64,000 nucleotides of DNA from Aquila chrysaetos chrysaetos (taxonomy: Eukaryota > Chordata > Aves > Accipitriformes > Accipitridae), in the NCBI RefSeq assembly GCF_900496995.4, contig NW_024470388.1, positions 164,823-228,822 on the forward strand, in the 5' to 3' direction. Of this stretch, positions 46,196 through 59,022 are shown one piece after another. A program made the position numbers and the translations under genes. Numbering within the stretch: the stretch's first letter is position 1; each line of letters opens with the position of its first letter. The notes under the pieces are model-generated. The model was not told the origin of the DNA and did not search any database. It was given only the letters and a program-made list of their open reading frames with translations.

Positions 46196-49100
46196 TGCTG
46201 GTAATGAGAAATTATTGATTTCTGTAGATCGGGTTGTGTTCTTAGCTAATTATAGATTGACTTGGCAGAAGAATAATTTCAACTAACAACTTAGTGGGTT
46301 TTAAGAAAGGTGGGTAAGAGTATTCACTTGTTTATTCAGTACGCTTGCTAACACAACTGGAGGTGTATATGTTAGTTTATATGTTTGTGCTGGTACTCTG
46401 GCCACTCCCAGCAATCCTCTCTTCTTGGTAAAACATGAGAGCATACAGATAGTACAGTTTCTCTCCTGTGGTGTTCTGCAAGTGATGCAGGTCTACTCCT
46501 GGCCATCAATATTCTTCCTATTTATCATAGAAGACCATAAGATGAGACGTGAATCCTCACAGGATCCATAAGCTCAGGTTCAGTATTGTTGGCTTGGGGC
46601 AATACAGACACTGAGTAATCAGCAGTGCTCCTGAGGAACATATGACTCTTGCAAACTCTTTTCCCCTTTCAAGCAGTAATAAAGGTGGTGAGATTCTTTA
46701 GACAACAGCACTTGAGGGAAATGCATTGCATCGATGCTTTGCAGACATGTTTTTTTTCTCCGTTCTCTTTCCTCATGCTCATGTCACGCTACTGCTGTAG
46801 CAGTAAAATCTAGACTCATTGTACATGTACAGTAGTCATGCCATCATGGGGCAGTGTCCTGCAGCCTTTTCCCAGCCCTGTCGTTGTGAGAAATCCTTGA
46901 CTGAGTAGCTTTGTCATTAGAGTATAAAAAGCAATCACACTTTTAAGGTGTTCACATAGATTTCTGCATAGTGTTCTTTACCACACCTCCTTGTCCAGAG
47001 AGTCAAGAAAATAACTTTCTCGAGACTGCTTCAGGAAAAGAATTGAAACTGCAAATGTTTTGTTCAGTTGATGGAAGTGAATATTTAACTTCAGAAGGAT
47101 TCTTGAAAGTCAGGTGGTATTGCAGTGCGTGGTCTGTCCCTGGAAGTTCAGGAATAGATTTACTGTGTCTTGTGGGGCTTGCCACCCTGTCAAGTCAATT
47201 TGTATTCTGTGTATCTCTAGCTTTTCTGACTTGAGTCTAAAAGGACTAGATTTCTTGCCAAAGGAAAGCTGAACAAAAGATCAAAGAAAGCATTATGATA
47301 GCTTTAAAAATCTCCTTTTTGTGTTGATATGCATTCAATTACTCTTTGATTCTTTGCCTTCCTCTTTTCCTTCTAAAATCCAAAGCAAAAACCCAACTAA
47401 ATGTGTCGAATAAGACTTAATGGTATGGAGACTTTGGGAGGGAGTGGGATTTGGTCTCTTTAGGAAAGTTGGGTGTTGAGATACCAATGCTTCGGTACCG
47501 CTTTTGGAAACTAGAATAATTGTTGCCATTCCATCACCAGTCTGGTGATGGCTTATTATACAATACTATATCTGCTGTTGTAGGTCCTTGGGCTAAACTT
47601 GCTGTACAGACAGAAACACTAAAACAAACCAACCTTGAGATTTGGGATGACTTTCTTCTTAAATGCCTCTGCTTTCCATTTTTAAGTCTAGTTATTTCTT
47701 TATGAGGAGGTGCTGAAATTTGAATTCCTTAAAGCTTGAGAAGCTAAACATACTTGAAGTGAACAATTTTCTTAACTACTGATCAAGGTTTTTTTTTTAT
47801 TTTGGGGTTTTTTTGTTTTTAAAGTAGAAGTAAAGACAACCTTCCTCTGGAGGTACTAGATTACATCAGTGAAAAAAAGGTTTACAGCAGTCTTGTGCTT
47901 TTTGTTTTTATTGTCATGAAAGAAAGTATGACCACCTTCTTTACACAACAGTTTTGGAAAGTCTAGTCTCTAATGCTTTCTCCTCCTTTTCTGCTAGTGC
48001 TCTGAGGGTCTGTTTTCTTTAACATGTGTCTATTTCTTTAAAATAGAGCTGTTTCGGCTGCTTACTAGAGTTGCAATGTGTCTACAAGGTCAAATATTAC
48101 CTGTTGATGAGGGACTTTTGCACTGAGCCAGACCCTGACATGGAAACTGAAACATCTGCTTGTTTGAATATTTTTTTTGATCTTTATTAAATAGATTTTA
48201 ATTAAGAGTTGTCTTCCAGTTTCTAATCTTCTTTCCTCATTTGATCTGCAGTTAAAATTAAGTTTATCAGTTTGTGATATCCTACTTATTGCTATGACAA
48301 CAGCCTGCCAAACAGACTTTAATATGAGGAATTGGAGAGAATAAGCAGCTGCTTTGCGAGCAAGGAAATGTTTAGCCCCATCTTATTAATAAGTAATATC
48401 CCACTTAATGCTCACAATTGTAGTCACTACGGTAATTTGAAGGCAGTGGCTATCTGCCTCCTTTCTGCCCACTGCTTCGGTACTCTAAGGAGTAGGTGTG
48501 GTAGGGTGTCAAGCCTCAGCCTGGCGTGGTGAAGACATACCTGTGCCAAGGAGGTGCAATGTTTCCCTGGTTAGTGCACTGTTGATGGTGGAGCAGAGTC
48601 CTTCAGCTGTTCCCCGTGTGTGCTGGGGCTGAGCTGGTTGCTGTGTCTGGATGCTGCTTGTAGATAGTGGGAGCCAACTAAGGGGGAATAAAATAGCTTT
48701 ATTTTTAAAGCTCCCTTTATATCAAGCTGCCAATCGTGCTTTTAAGAAGATTGGGTTGTGTCTGAAATGGATTATAACGCATCCGTGTTGGCTTGATGGG
48801 GAATGTCAAACTGAGGGTGTGTTTCCACACTTGTCTGAAGCAAGTGCAAGTCCATACTGCTGCCAGGAAGAGGCTCTCACCTTTGCTGGTTTTCTGCTTC
48901 GGACCCGTTGCCAAATTTTGCTGCTGATGGGCTGCACAGTCAGCAAGATGAGGATCTTCTTTAAAGATCCTGTTATACTGTTCTGGTTGTTTGGGCTCTG
49001 TTCCCACCAGCAGGCTGATCTTGCTGTGCCACTTCATCTCCCAGGAGTGTTTCAAATGCTTGTGTGCCTGCCTTTTTCCTTAAAGTATCCTTTCATCCTG

Positions 49101-51506
49101 AAAAACAAACATGGCTTAAACAGCTGTGATACAGAGGCACTGTAAAATATATGTTAGGAGAGGGAGAAAAGACACAGTCCTCCTCAGGAACCATAGGTTG
49201 CCTGGCTATCAGAAGTATAGCCTATAGTTCAGCGTGTGCTTTACAAACAAACGTAAAACTCTTTGTTTTAACGTGTGTGCACTGCCATCATGTCCAAAAC
49301 ATGGATCGCAATATTTTGAGTAGCTTTGGTGAAATTAGAGAAAATAGCATTGAAATGTATGTCAGAATTTCTAGGTACCAGAATCTGCGTAAACGGGATG
49401 TTAATTCAGAAATGATGAACAAATTGAGACCCAGTGGAGTTGTAATTTCTCAATATATCTTAAATCACAGTGGGCTAATTCCAGACAATCATATTTGAAA
49501 CTATTAGCTTGTCTTTCAGAGAGGTTAGTGCTCTCTGTCATGTTCTCTGTTCAGGGTTTTTTTTTCATTGCTAGGTTCAAATCCTGATGAGCTGATGGAT
49601 ACTTTAAAAAAAAAAACAGCAAACCAACAAAAATAAAACAACCAAAAACCAACCCAAAGGTCATTATTAGTGTATATAAACTTAAGTTAGTTTTTGGACA
49701 TTGGCAGTCCAGTCAGCAAGGCGCTTAAAGCAGATTTTAACACAAAGAGCAAAAGTAATTTTTACTGCAAACTCAACTGAAGACTGTCCATAACATGTTT
49801 AAAATATTTTGCTTTCCATAGAACATGTTGTTGTGAGCTTGAATAACCTCTGTTCTGACTGTATCTGGCTTTTAGGGTGTCAAGCGCAGTGCTCTGAAGG
49901 CCTGTGTGTTCTGGGGCTTAGAAGACAACAAAGTTAGACTACTTTAAGAGACTGGGAGACAGATTGGCTTTGGTGAATATATTCATAAAGCTGGAGAAAC
50001 ACAGTGTTCCAGTTCAGCTCATACTATAGTCAGTTCCTGGTAAAGGCAGGCCTTTTCTTGTTAAATATGTAAGAGTTCATGGAAATATACTTTCTCCTCA
50101 GACTTTATTGAATGCTTTAACTAGCACATAAAGGAATTCAATGTCTAGCTTCAATTTTGGCCAACAACATTTAAAGTGAAGAAGAGATTTAGATGATAAT
50201 GGGGTTAATTGTCTTTGATTCTAGATGAGACTCATGAGCATTGTGAATCAATGTTTAAACTGAAGCATCTCATCGCAACTTTAATTGTTGAGTACCCATT
50301 ACTTGTGAATGCTAGTGAGCAGCTGGGTATTGAACACATCCTTGTCCATGCAGTCACAGCAGTTTGCTCAGTTTTCATCTGAGCATTATTGTGCATTGAA
50401 CTCAGTGATAGCCAGCTTGCACCAAAGCTGCTGCCCTGACAAGTTGCATGCTCGGGCATGTTCATACATTGGGGCTGCAGTAAAAGCACTTTGCTGCTTG
50501 TTTGCACATCTCCTTCTGCCTAGGTGCACCACTTGCAGGTTCTCCTTAGTTCCCTAAATTTGCAGGTTTTACTTCCCAGTGTCATGGGGACAGAAACCAA
50601 GCAGTTGACCATGACTGTTCTGACCGGTTGAGAGATCCATTTCCAGTTACCATAGCTACTATAAACCATACTCATCAATTAGCCTTGTGTTAGTTGCTGT
50701 ACAAACACAGGGGGAATAATAAATTTCTTGTTTCAAAGTAATTTTAATGGTAGAGGATGAATGAGAATGAAAGCTGACTGCCACAAATGGGATAGCACTT
50801 ATGTGTGTGTGGGGTGTGAGTTTTCTTTTGGGTTTCTTTGTTGCCATACCACAAAGGTATGTTTAAAGCAGGGTAATAGGTAGTTTAGTAAATAATTTCT
50901 TTAAGTATGAGGGAGAACATAAAACAAAAATACTGGCTACAGAGGCTGTATTTAAAGGCAAGGATCATAATTTCTCTTATAAATGAGAGGTGAGAAGTAG
51001 AGTGGGTGTTGGCCACGACCTCTGTATATGTGCAGGAAAGCAGTTTAATGATAGGGGAGAAAGGAACGGCTTGGTTTGTGAATGTGATTTTTGTGTTGGC
51101 ATTCTGAGTGGGTATGAGTGGTTAAATTCCAGGCATCAAAACAAGACAGCAGGTATTACAGAAATTTAAGGAGTGATACAGCTGGAGCTGGAATTTCAGC
51201 AGAGTAGCAGATAGAAAAGTCTATATGTTAAATAACTGGGAAAAGCTGTGAGATTTAGATGTTGTCTGGAAGTACAGATCTAGACAGATCCCAATCAGCT
51301 GACAAAAATGCTTTTTATACACTGTATTTCCCCCTTCACTGTAAAGACTGCAATAAATCCAATAATAGTGTATTAAAGCTGCTTTCTCAGGAGTCTCTGT
51401 ATAGAGTTCGTGGTAAAGGCAGGAAGAGTTCAAGCTACTGCATTTGTATATTATCTGGGTATTGAATCAGTACTCTGCCTTAACTCATGCTTTTTTTTCT
51501 TTTCAG
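46196..51506. other. UBAP2 copy B intron 1, last part
   Basis: T-rich intron without recognised repeats or exons. It ends in the acceptor ttttttttcttttcag at 51506. Confidence 0.55.
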
Positions 51507-51547
51507 ATTTTTTATTTTGTACATACATTGTTTTGTATATACTGTAT
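51507..51547 (+). other. UBAP2: 5' UTR part of UBAP2 copy B start exon
   Basis: After a strong polypyrimidine tract and AG (ttttttttcttttcag) the exon begins ATTTTTTATTTTG and runs 41 bases to the ATG. It is AU-rich with no upstream ATG. Confidence 0.75.
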
Positions 51548-51646
51548 ATGATGACTTCGGTGGGTAGTGAACGTACCCGGGGCACTCGGGACAAAATGCA
51601 AATTTCAACCACACAGCCAACACAGCCACAGAAACAAGTAGTACAG
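51548..51646 (+). CDS. UBAP2: UBAP2 copy B coding exon 1 (start codon)
   Basis: The exon encodes 33 residues starting MMTSVGSERTRGTRDKMQIS and ending QPTQPQKQVVQ, before the donor CAG|gtacgt. The double ATG, the MMTSV start and the QPQKQVVQ end are as in vertebrate UBAP2. I place the start at the first ATG (51548), the family position; the second ATG follows directly. In phase (0) with the next exon at 55680. No damage is seen, in contrast to copy A. It lies 30.8 kb downstream of the CpG island, consistent with a long first intron. Product: UBA-domain protein of the UBAP2/UBAP2L family, cytoplasmic and nuclear, with roles in ubiquitin signalling and stress response in other vertebrates. Confidence 0.93.
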
Positions 51647-52639
51647 GTACGTTCTACTATATAATCTTCTTTGGGTTGAAAGTGAACATGTAATGATATG
51701 CATTTCTTCCCTAAGTCAGTAAAAACTGAGAAAAGATGGGGGGAAAATCATGGTCTATTTTAGAAGAGTATGTTTGATATCTTGCTTTAATTGCTCAGTA
51801 ATCCAGCACAGCATTAAGCTGTTCCTGTATTCTTGTCTCTAAAGGAGCTTTGTGTTCTTCAGCAACATTTCCCATCAGTGAGGAATTCTATGCCTGTGTC
51901 AGGATTTCTGTCCTGTGACCTCAGTGTCCTCAGATCTCGGCTCTTCCATATGCCAGCCTCATGATGCTAGAAGATTTCTGGTCAATAGAGGGATTTGGGT
52001 GGGTGGGAAAAGCTTTGTTAGATGCATGCTGTGTTCTACAGCATGATTCAGCATATCTGCAAGTCACAAAATCCTAAACTTGTGTAGTGTCCTCACAAAG
52101 TGAAATGAAGATGGTCATCCACCAGCAGACTAAAATTATTTTCAGTATCTGTGACACTGAAATTAAGCTCTTAGCCCATCGTCTTGATTCTCAGCAGCAG
52201 AGTAGTTAACTTGTGTGCTTCTCTGGGTTAGAGAGAGTGCAAATTGTCTCTGTTTCTGGCAACTCATTATTCTCTTGTCAGGTACTTCTCAAAATTGGAC
52301 TCAATTCAAGAATTGCCTCAGTTCTCTGCTGGCAGAGAGTGCATCAATCTAGAGGTGCTCCCCTGGGAAATTGTGTCTTACTGTTTTCTAGACTGATCTT
52401 TAACATGGAGGGGGTCTTGTTCTGTTTTGTACAGTATTAATTATGTGAGCTCAAGCCCTTATCTCCTTGCATTGCAGTGCTTTGCATAGTGGTGATTCAT
52501 GTTAACGTGTGGATTTAGAAAGTGACTTTCAACAGATGAAGTTGAATTTGTTTTTGTTTTATAACAAGTAGGGCCGCAGGAATGTAGTGAGCAGGTTGAC
52601 GGAAGTGGTGGTTTCCCCTTTTTTGACATTTGCAAGACA
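51647..52639. other. UBAP2 copy B intron, before CR1
   Basis: Nothing recognised. Confidence 0.5.
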
Positions 52640-53080
52640 GCAGTGGAGTACTCTGCCCAGTTTTTGGGTTCCCTGGCACAAGACAGACATTGGCAGATGG
52701 GAGCAAGTCCAGCGAAGAGCTGCAAAGGTGGTTGAGAGGCTGGAGCACAGGATGAATGAGGGGTGGCCGAGGGAACTGGATTTGCTCAGCCCTAAGAAGG
52801 CAAGGCAAGGTCGTATCTTCTATTCAGATACCTCATGAAAGGGTATAGAAAAGGTGAAGCCAGACTCTTCTCAGAGAGACAATGGCACAAGTTGGAACAC
52901 TGGAAATTCCAGCTGTTAAAAGGAAAAAAAATTGTTTACCATGAACATGGTCATGGATTAGAGAGGTGGTGGGATCTCTGTCTGGCCCCAGGCAGCTCCT
53001 CTGATGGGACATGCTCTCAGTGGGAAGTTGCGCTGAGTATCACTGGAGGACCTTTCCAACCTATGTGATTCATTGATTTT
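52640..53080 (+). repeat. CR1 LINE fragment, sense
   Basis: CR1 signature phrases: 'gagcaagtccagcgaagagc', 'aaggtggttgagaggctgga', 'ttcagatacctcatgaaagg', 'agagacaatggcacaagttg' and the terminal 'ggacctttccaacctatgtg'. The left limit is approximate. Confidence 0.93.
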
Positions 53081-55679
53081 AAGCATTAGGTCTTATTGAC
53101 CTTTTTCTGCTTTTTGTCCGCTTATTCTACTTCTTGCATAATAGATACTGGTTTGGTCAATTCAGTGGAAAAGATGGCTATTTAATATACAGCAATTATG
53201 TTTTAGTGCACCATGTTTTTTTATTGTTTAGATATCAGATAGACCTTTCTCCTTAGTCAGGCTTTACAGATCAACAGAAACATGTGGGATTTTACTGTTC
53301 AATTACCATTGATTCATTTTTCTGAATGTAGAATAATGTTGCTTTCCTAAATGGAGATTTCATTGTCATAATATCACGTTGATCTTCATTTAAGTTATTT
53401 AAGAAATTACATTGTGGTTCTTTTGCATTGCTTCTGGATAATAAATATACCATTTTATTATAAGATCCGGGCCTATTACTGTCACTTAATTTTGTGTTTT
53501 GCACACTTCTGTTTTCTGGTAGTTCGAAGTTGTTAGTTAAAAATTTCCTTCGTTCTGTTATGCTGCAAAGATAATATATCTTGTAAGGTTGAGTAAAGTT
53601 TTAGCTGTCTTAAGATGCTACAATTTTCTTAGTTGCAATTAAAACTTAATTATACTCTTTTATAGGATACTACAATGTTACTTGTAACAACGGTGCCTTA
53701 AAAATAAAGAAGAACCGGTCGCTGGGAAAAAACCAAAACTTTTTGTGACAATGATTTGTTGTTTGTATAGTAAACACATCTTGTGGGGTTTTGTTGGTTT
53801 TTTTTCTTCTGAATCTTCAATTCCATCTGGGTGTAATGCACTGGCATAAATATTAGTGATATTGTACCTACTTGTGTTTCTAAGCTCTCTCCTTAACACA
53901 GGAAAACTGAAGATACTGTCACACATTTGATATTGTTATAAAATTGGTATATTTTTGTCTTCTAACGTGGACTTGGAAAAAAAGTTGGTTTACGGAAAAA
54001 ATGAATCTTAATGTTTTTCTGTTTCTGGTCAAATATGCCGTCATGTCTCTACAGAAATTACATTGAATTTTTTTACTCTGGATATCTTTAAAGGAAATCT
54101 CTTTGCTAGCTTAAAAGTTGCAGTGGGCCTGAGGAGGCTGAAGTCAGAGCGAGAAGATGGATCAACAGGGCTTAATTCCTGAAACCAGCAGACCTTTTGT
54201 TTTTGCTCTCTGCTGAGCTCTCAGCAGACAACCAAGAGTGAGCTCCTTTGCACAGAGTACTGCACTGACCGGCACCAGGGCTGGCACGGGGAATTCCAGA
54301 GCAGGCTCTCCTCTGTGTTACCAACTGACGTATGAAGCTGTCAGCATGACGCTTTGAAAATGTGAAGTAGCAACTCCATTACAAACGCTAATTGTCTTGG
54401 AACGTCGCCTCTGAGCACAGCAAATGTCGCTTCCCTCAAGGAACTGGGACAGCTGCAGTAACTTCTCAGCAAATAAGCAGCCGGTGGTGTACGGTGGAGT
54501 AATTTTTAGACTCTTCTCAGGATTTACACTTGGCGACCTCCTCTAGAGCTCGTATTTGTGGTGAACTCCAAAAGTGAAGCAGTTTGAGGCTGATTAAGTC
54601 TGAACTCGTGAGGCACAGATTTTCACGTGGGTATTCTGTGAAGTGAGACTGCGAAAGGTGAGGTTCAACCAGCTGCCCAGGATGAATCCTTTCCATCAAG
54701 AATTTCAGTGGATGAGGTGGTCCCCTTCTCAATGAAGAAGTCTTTTGCAGCACATCACCTTGCATTTTGGGTCCTGGCTCTCTTCAGTATCAGCCTTCTC
54801 TAGCATGAGACGGTAGCCTCTTCTGTTTGAGCAGAAATCAAGTTAGGTCCAGGATCATGTAGCATACAGTTATCTTTGGTATTTTCATGGGAGTGTAGTT
54901 CAAGTAGACTGCAAATGCCGCACTATGTAGAGTGGCCTGTATGATGAGACATTAGTGTTCTTGAGTTGCTTTCTCTCTGGGGCAGCCATAGCCTATTTAG
55001 ATTTATGGCACTTTACTGCATCCATCCATTTTAGTCTTTCAGCTTTTGGAGGAGCTGCCAGCGTGGATTTGTGGTCCAGAAATGTTACAGAAGCACCAAA
55101 TATTTCATCAATAGCAAGATCCTTTAGCAGTTTTCAGAGACTGGTATTCGCTTATAAAGAAAATAAGTGCAGCTGTTCATGGGCAAAATCTTGAGGCATG
55201 ACTCAGTCTCTTTTAAGTGCTCATAAAACTACAGAGCCAGGTGGTTGTTGGGAGAGTTGTGGAAGGTGATGTGAGCAGGAATCATCAGAGATGTGGTTAA
55301 TTTAGAAATACCGTTGCCAGTTTGTTATGATAAAACTCTAACTCTGGAGTGGTAGATACTAAATAAAGTAATAATATCAAAGCGTAGGCTTCTGTGGTAA
55401 ATTCTCTTTTATTATATGTTTGTCTTGTCTATGTGGTGACCTTTAACTGTGGTTCAAACACATTAGAACATGTTGAAATTGCTTCTGTCCCAGCTCACTT
55501 TTTAACTATAAAATGGGCATAGAGGAGATATTAATCCCTTCCCCATAGCACCTCTGTGCTTGTTGCGTATGTTCTTTTTGGGAATCTGGAGGAAAAAAAA
55601 TATAGTGACACTAGGGGATACTTTTAAAAAAATATTTTGTTACCTTTTGTGTACTTTATTGGATGTTTGCATTTTTCAG
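53081..55679. other. UBAP2 copy B intron, after CR1
   Basis: Intron ending in the acceptor ttgcatttttcag at 55679. A less T-rich patch with mixed composition lies at about 54110-54600, unassigned. Confidence 0.5.
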
Positions 55680-55757
55680 GCAACAGCAGAACAGATTCGC
55701 CTTGCTCAGATGATCTACGATAAGAACGATGCAGATTTTGAAGATAAAGTGAAACAA
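55680..55757 (+). CDS. UBAP2: UBAP2 copy B coding exon 2
   Basis: A 78-base exon, acceptor tttttcag|GCAACA, donor AAACAA|gtatgt, encoding ATAEQIRLAQMIYDKNDADF then EDKVKQ. This is the conserved segment just before and entering the UBA domain. Phase 0 at both ends, intact. Confidence 0.95.
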
Positions 55758-57373
55758 GTATGTTTCTTGTGGTACAGAGTTTTTATGCCCTGCAATAAGG
55801 TGCTCCAAAGCTGGCTTACGTTTTTGAGCTAGAGCGTCTGTTTCTGATTTAGATGAAACCTTTTTCAGAAGGACGCAAGTTTAACTAGGAAAAGGTGCTC
55901 TTATTGCACTGTAAAGTCTGTTTACGAGAAACTGTGTGGTAATATAGCTCTGGCTGTATAGTTATACCAGTGTATTTTCCTTTGTAGACAAGCCTTTAAG
56001 CCAAAACTCATCTGTGCTGATGTCTCTTCCAGACTGTATCTCTCTAGTATGGTCCTGATGCTTAATGATCATCAGAATAAAGAGTGCATTCAGCTTGTCC
56101 ACGTGTACACGCACATGGGAAAAATGTCACCTGTGTAAACTGAGTTTGCTATAATCTTGGCTGTTTTTCAGGAAAAGTAAAAATCTAATCATAGCTTAAA
56201 GGCGAATTGAAGTGTTATTTAAAAAAAAAAAATAATCTGACCTCCCAGATCTGTGTATGCATTAAAATGATAGAATTACACTATGAAAATGAAATCTCAC
56301 ACCATTTCCTCTACCATGCTGAGTTTCGGGTGTAGATGCTCGAGCTTTCATTACCGAATTATAGCCGAGATGATTAATTCAAGCAGTACTGAGAATCCGT
56401 GTCCCTGTTCTGCTGTTGGGTATTGGTGATTTTGCCCTAGTGAACACAACTCGCAAAGAACCTAGGAGCATACCCAGGAGAGAAGAATTAGCGTGAATGC
56501 ATTAATGCAGCAGAGGAGCAGATTTCTTGATTTCTTTTCCTTTGTAAAACCTCCTCTGAAGCATTATTAAGTGCTTTTTGTTGTTCTTGTTATAAACTTG
56601 TTCTGTTGATGTGCCAGAAGTGAAGTCTTGTACTTCCTGAAGCCAAAGAACCCTCATCAATAGTGCCTGTAGCTCTGCTGGTGGGAAGGATAAGAATTAA
56701 GTTCTGCATAGGAAATCTCCAATATTTTACATTGTGCATATATATTTCTAGCTCACATAGGTTTTTTTCTTTGGGTGAAGTTGCTGGATGTCCCATGACA
56801 GACTGCGATTATTTCCATCCCACACTCCTCAGGATGTGCACCGCAGGTCCACGGAGCATAATTCAGTACTAGGTCTCCTTAAGCAGCCATCGCTTATGCC
56901 TTTTGTGTGGCCTTATGCTGAAATGGATCGAGGGAGCTGATCTGGCTGAAAAAAACCCCTTTTTCTTAGCCTGGATGTTTTTCCAGATGGATCTGTTCTC
57001 TGCCATGGCTTACCTTATGTCTGTTCTCACAGAGTGGGATAAAGAGGGCGATACTGGAGCTATCCTGGTCTTTTACATCTTTACCCTCATATACTACTGT
57101 CTCTGGGGTGACAGTATTTGCTGCAAGCATAAAGTTAAAGGGGAAAAAAAAAAATGCGAAAGAGTGCTTTCTTGATTACCATTTAATTTGTGTTTCATCC
57201 TGTCTCTTGTCTGAGTCCCAAGCAGATCTGTAAAATGCAGATACCTTTATTTAGGATTTTAGTTTGCTCTGACATAGTAGCTACGTGCTTTCTTGGAATC
57301 TGTGGTGGTACTAACTCTTATTTTCTTATGATGATAATTTGGATATTTTAACATGTCTGACTCTTACTGCCAG
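55758..57373. other. UBAP2 copy B intron
   Basis: No repeat or RNA gene recognised. Ends in ctcttactgccag. Confidence 0.55.
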
Positions 57374-57484
57374 CTTATGGAAGTGACGGGGAAAAACCAG
57401 GATGAGTGCATAGTGGCACTACATGATTGTAATGGGGACGTGAACAGAGCAATCAACATACTGCTGGAAGGAATTTCAGACACG
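57374..57484 (+). CDS. UBAP2: UBAP2 copy B coding exon 3 (UBA domain)
   Basis: A 111-base exon encoding LMEVTGKNQDECIVALHDCN then GDVNRAINILLEGISDT, before ACACG|gtaagg. This is most of the ubiquitin-associated domain, a three-helix bundle that binds ubiquitin, at residues 60-96 of the protein. V-T-G-K takes the place of the common M-G-F/Y loop, as in the UBAP2 family. Intact. The next exon (Trp- and Lys-rich in other species) is not found in the rest of the window. An ERV begins 144 bases further on. Confidence 0.95.
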
Positions 57485-57627
57485 GTAAGGTTTTACTTTC
57501 ATATTAAACTGCTCTTTCTGTTTGCTGCGCCTTTCTACTTCTTAGAAGTGATTGGGAAAGTCATGTTTCGGAAGCTTTTGATTTCCATGTCTCCATTCAA
57601 ATTCTTTTGAAGGAAATGGAGACCAGG
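57485..57627. other. Start of UBAP2 copy B intron 4, before ERV
   Basis: Short intronic stretch ending ...gagaccagg at the ERV LTR. Confidence 0.6.
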
Positions 57628-57832
57628 TGTCGTGGTTTAACCCCAGCCAGCAACTAAGCACCACATAGCCGCTCACTCACTTCCCCCCACCCAGTGGGAT
57701 GGGGGAGAGAATCGAGGAAAAAAAAAGTGAAAACTCGTGAGTTAAGAAGAGTTTAATAGAATGGAAAGGAAGAACATCAGTGTGTTATCAATATTATTCC
57801 CATACTAAATCCAAAACATAACACTATACCAG
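57628..57832 (-). repeat. 3' LTR of provirus 3, first part
   Basis: TGTCGTGGTTTAACCCCAGC ... aaaacataacactataccag, interrupted by the LTR at 57833 and missing several hundred bases of its middle. It resumes at 58271-58319 (ctactagaaagaaaatt ... accaggaca). Confidence 0.85.
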
Positions 57833-58270
57833 TGTCGTGGTTTCAGCCCAGCCAAAGGACCACGCAGCTGCTCGCTCACTCCTCCCGCCCCCCTCCGGTG
57901 GGATGGGGAGGAGAATCAGAAAGGAGAAAAGAAAAAAAAACCAAAAAAACCACGGAACCTCGAGGGTTGAGATGAGGACAATTTACTGGGACAACACAAA
58001 AAGAGAAGTTACAACAACAACAATGGTACTAATAAAAGAATATACAAAACGAGTGATGCACAGTGCAACTGCTCACCACCCGGAACCCGACGCTCCGCCA
58101 CTTCCCCCACCGAAAGCCGAGAGCCCCCCCAGCCCGCTCCCCATTTATATACTGAGCATGATGTCACATGGTATGGAATAGCTCCTTGGCTAGTTCAGGT
58201 CAGCTGTCCTGGCTGTGCACCCTCCCAGGTTCCTGTGAAAATTAACTCTATCCCAGTTGAACCCAGGACA
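57833..58270 (-). repeat. Nested solo LTR (438 bp) inside the provirus 3 LTR
   Basis: TGTCGTGGTTTCAGCCCAGC ... GTTGAACCCAGGACA, bounded by ACCAG and AACAG (one mismatch), a plausible 5-base target duplication. Same subfamily as the solo LTR at 32282. Confidence 0.88.
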
Positions 58271-58522
58271 AACAGCTACTAGAAAGAAAATTAACTCTAT
58301 CCCAGCCAAAACCAGGACAGTATCCACCCCTTATTCTATACCATTTACGTCATGCTCAGGTCCCATACTTTCCAATACATCCTAATCAATCGCCATCACC
58401 TTTCCTGTCCTTTCGTATATAGATATATACACACACACAGAGATATCATTCCCTTAGTCTATGGGCCAACCCTATAAAATGTCCGTTGAGTTCATTTTGT
58501 TCATGACACTGGGCTCCATCTG

Positions 58523-58816
58523 TCATAACAGCCTTTCTGGGCAGGAGGGATGGTGCAAAGTCTGCTCAGTCGGCAGAGCAGGATTGGGCTTCTGTGCAGT
58601 GTGGCGAGCAGGTGACATTGGACGCAGCAGGAGGATGGTGTGCACCGTTGGATTGTTGCATGCTGGAGTCAGTTCTGGTCCCATCACTACTGCACTTTGC
58701 TCAGTTTTATCACAGTTCTTTCTTGCTTGATCTAAGTGGTTCTTACTGTAGTACCATGGATATAGCATATAACAATTATAGTAATGATAACATACAGTAG
58801 CAGGGTTATATAGCAA
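58523..58816 (-). CDS. Second copy of the post-integrase 97-codon ORF
   Basis: Same length and layout as the ORF at 14109-14402, with scattered amino-acid changes (for example NPATVCYHYYNCYMLYPWYY is kept, while KPYPALQTERT becomes KPNPALPTEQT). No domain recognised. Confidence 0.3.
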   Translation of the reverse strand: MLYNPATVCYHYYNCYMLYPWYYSKNHLDQARKNCDKTEQSAVVMGPELTPACNNPTVHTILLLRPMSPARHTAQKPNPALPTEQTLHHPSCPERLL

Positions 58817-59022
58817 CTAATATCATATAGTTTAATTCTGGCTATTCTCACCTAAAATCAAATCCCCTGAGGCACACATCGGACTCCCCCATCCTTTTGC
58901 ATCACCCACCAAGTGCATCCAGGTCCTTGAGCAAAGGCAATCCCACAAATGGGTTTATCCCATTTAGTGTGATATAGTCAATCTGCCAGGCCTCCCCATA
59001 TTTATATTTCAGCCATCGTCCT

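Noticed and set aside
48651-49145. 164-codon open frame on the + strand in intron 1
   Set aside because: No domain, no codon signature and no repeat or exon context; an equally long frame lies on the other strand. Probably chance.
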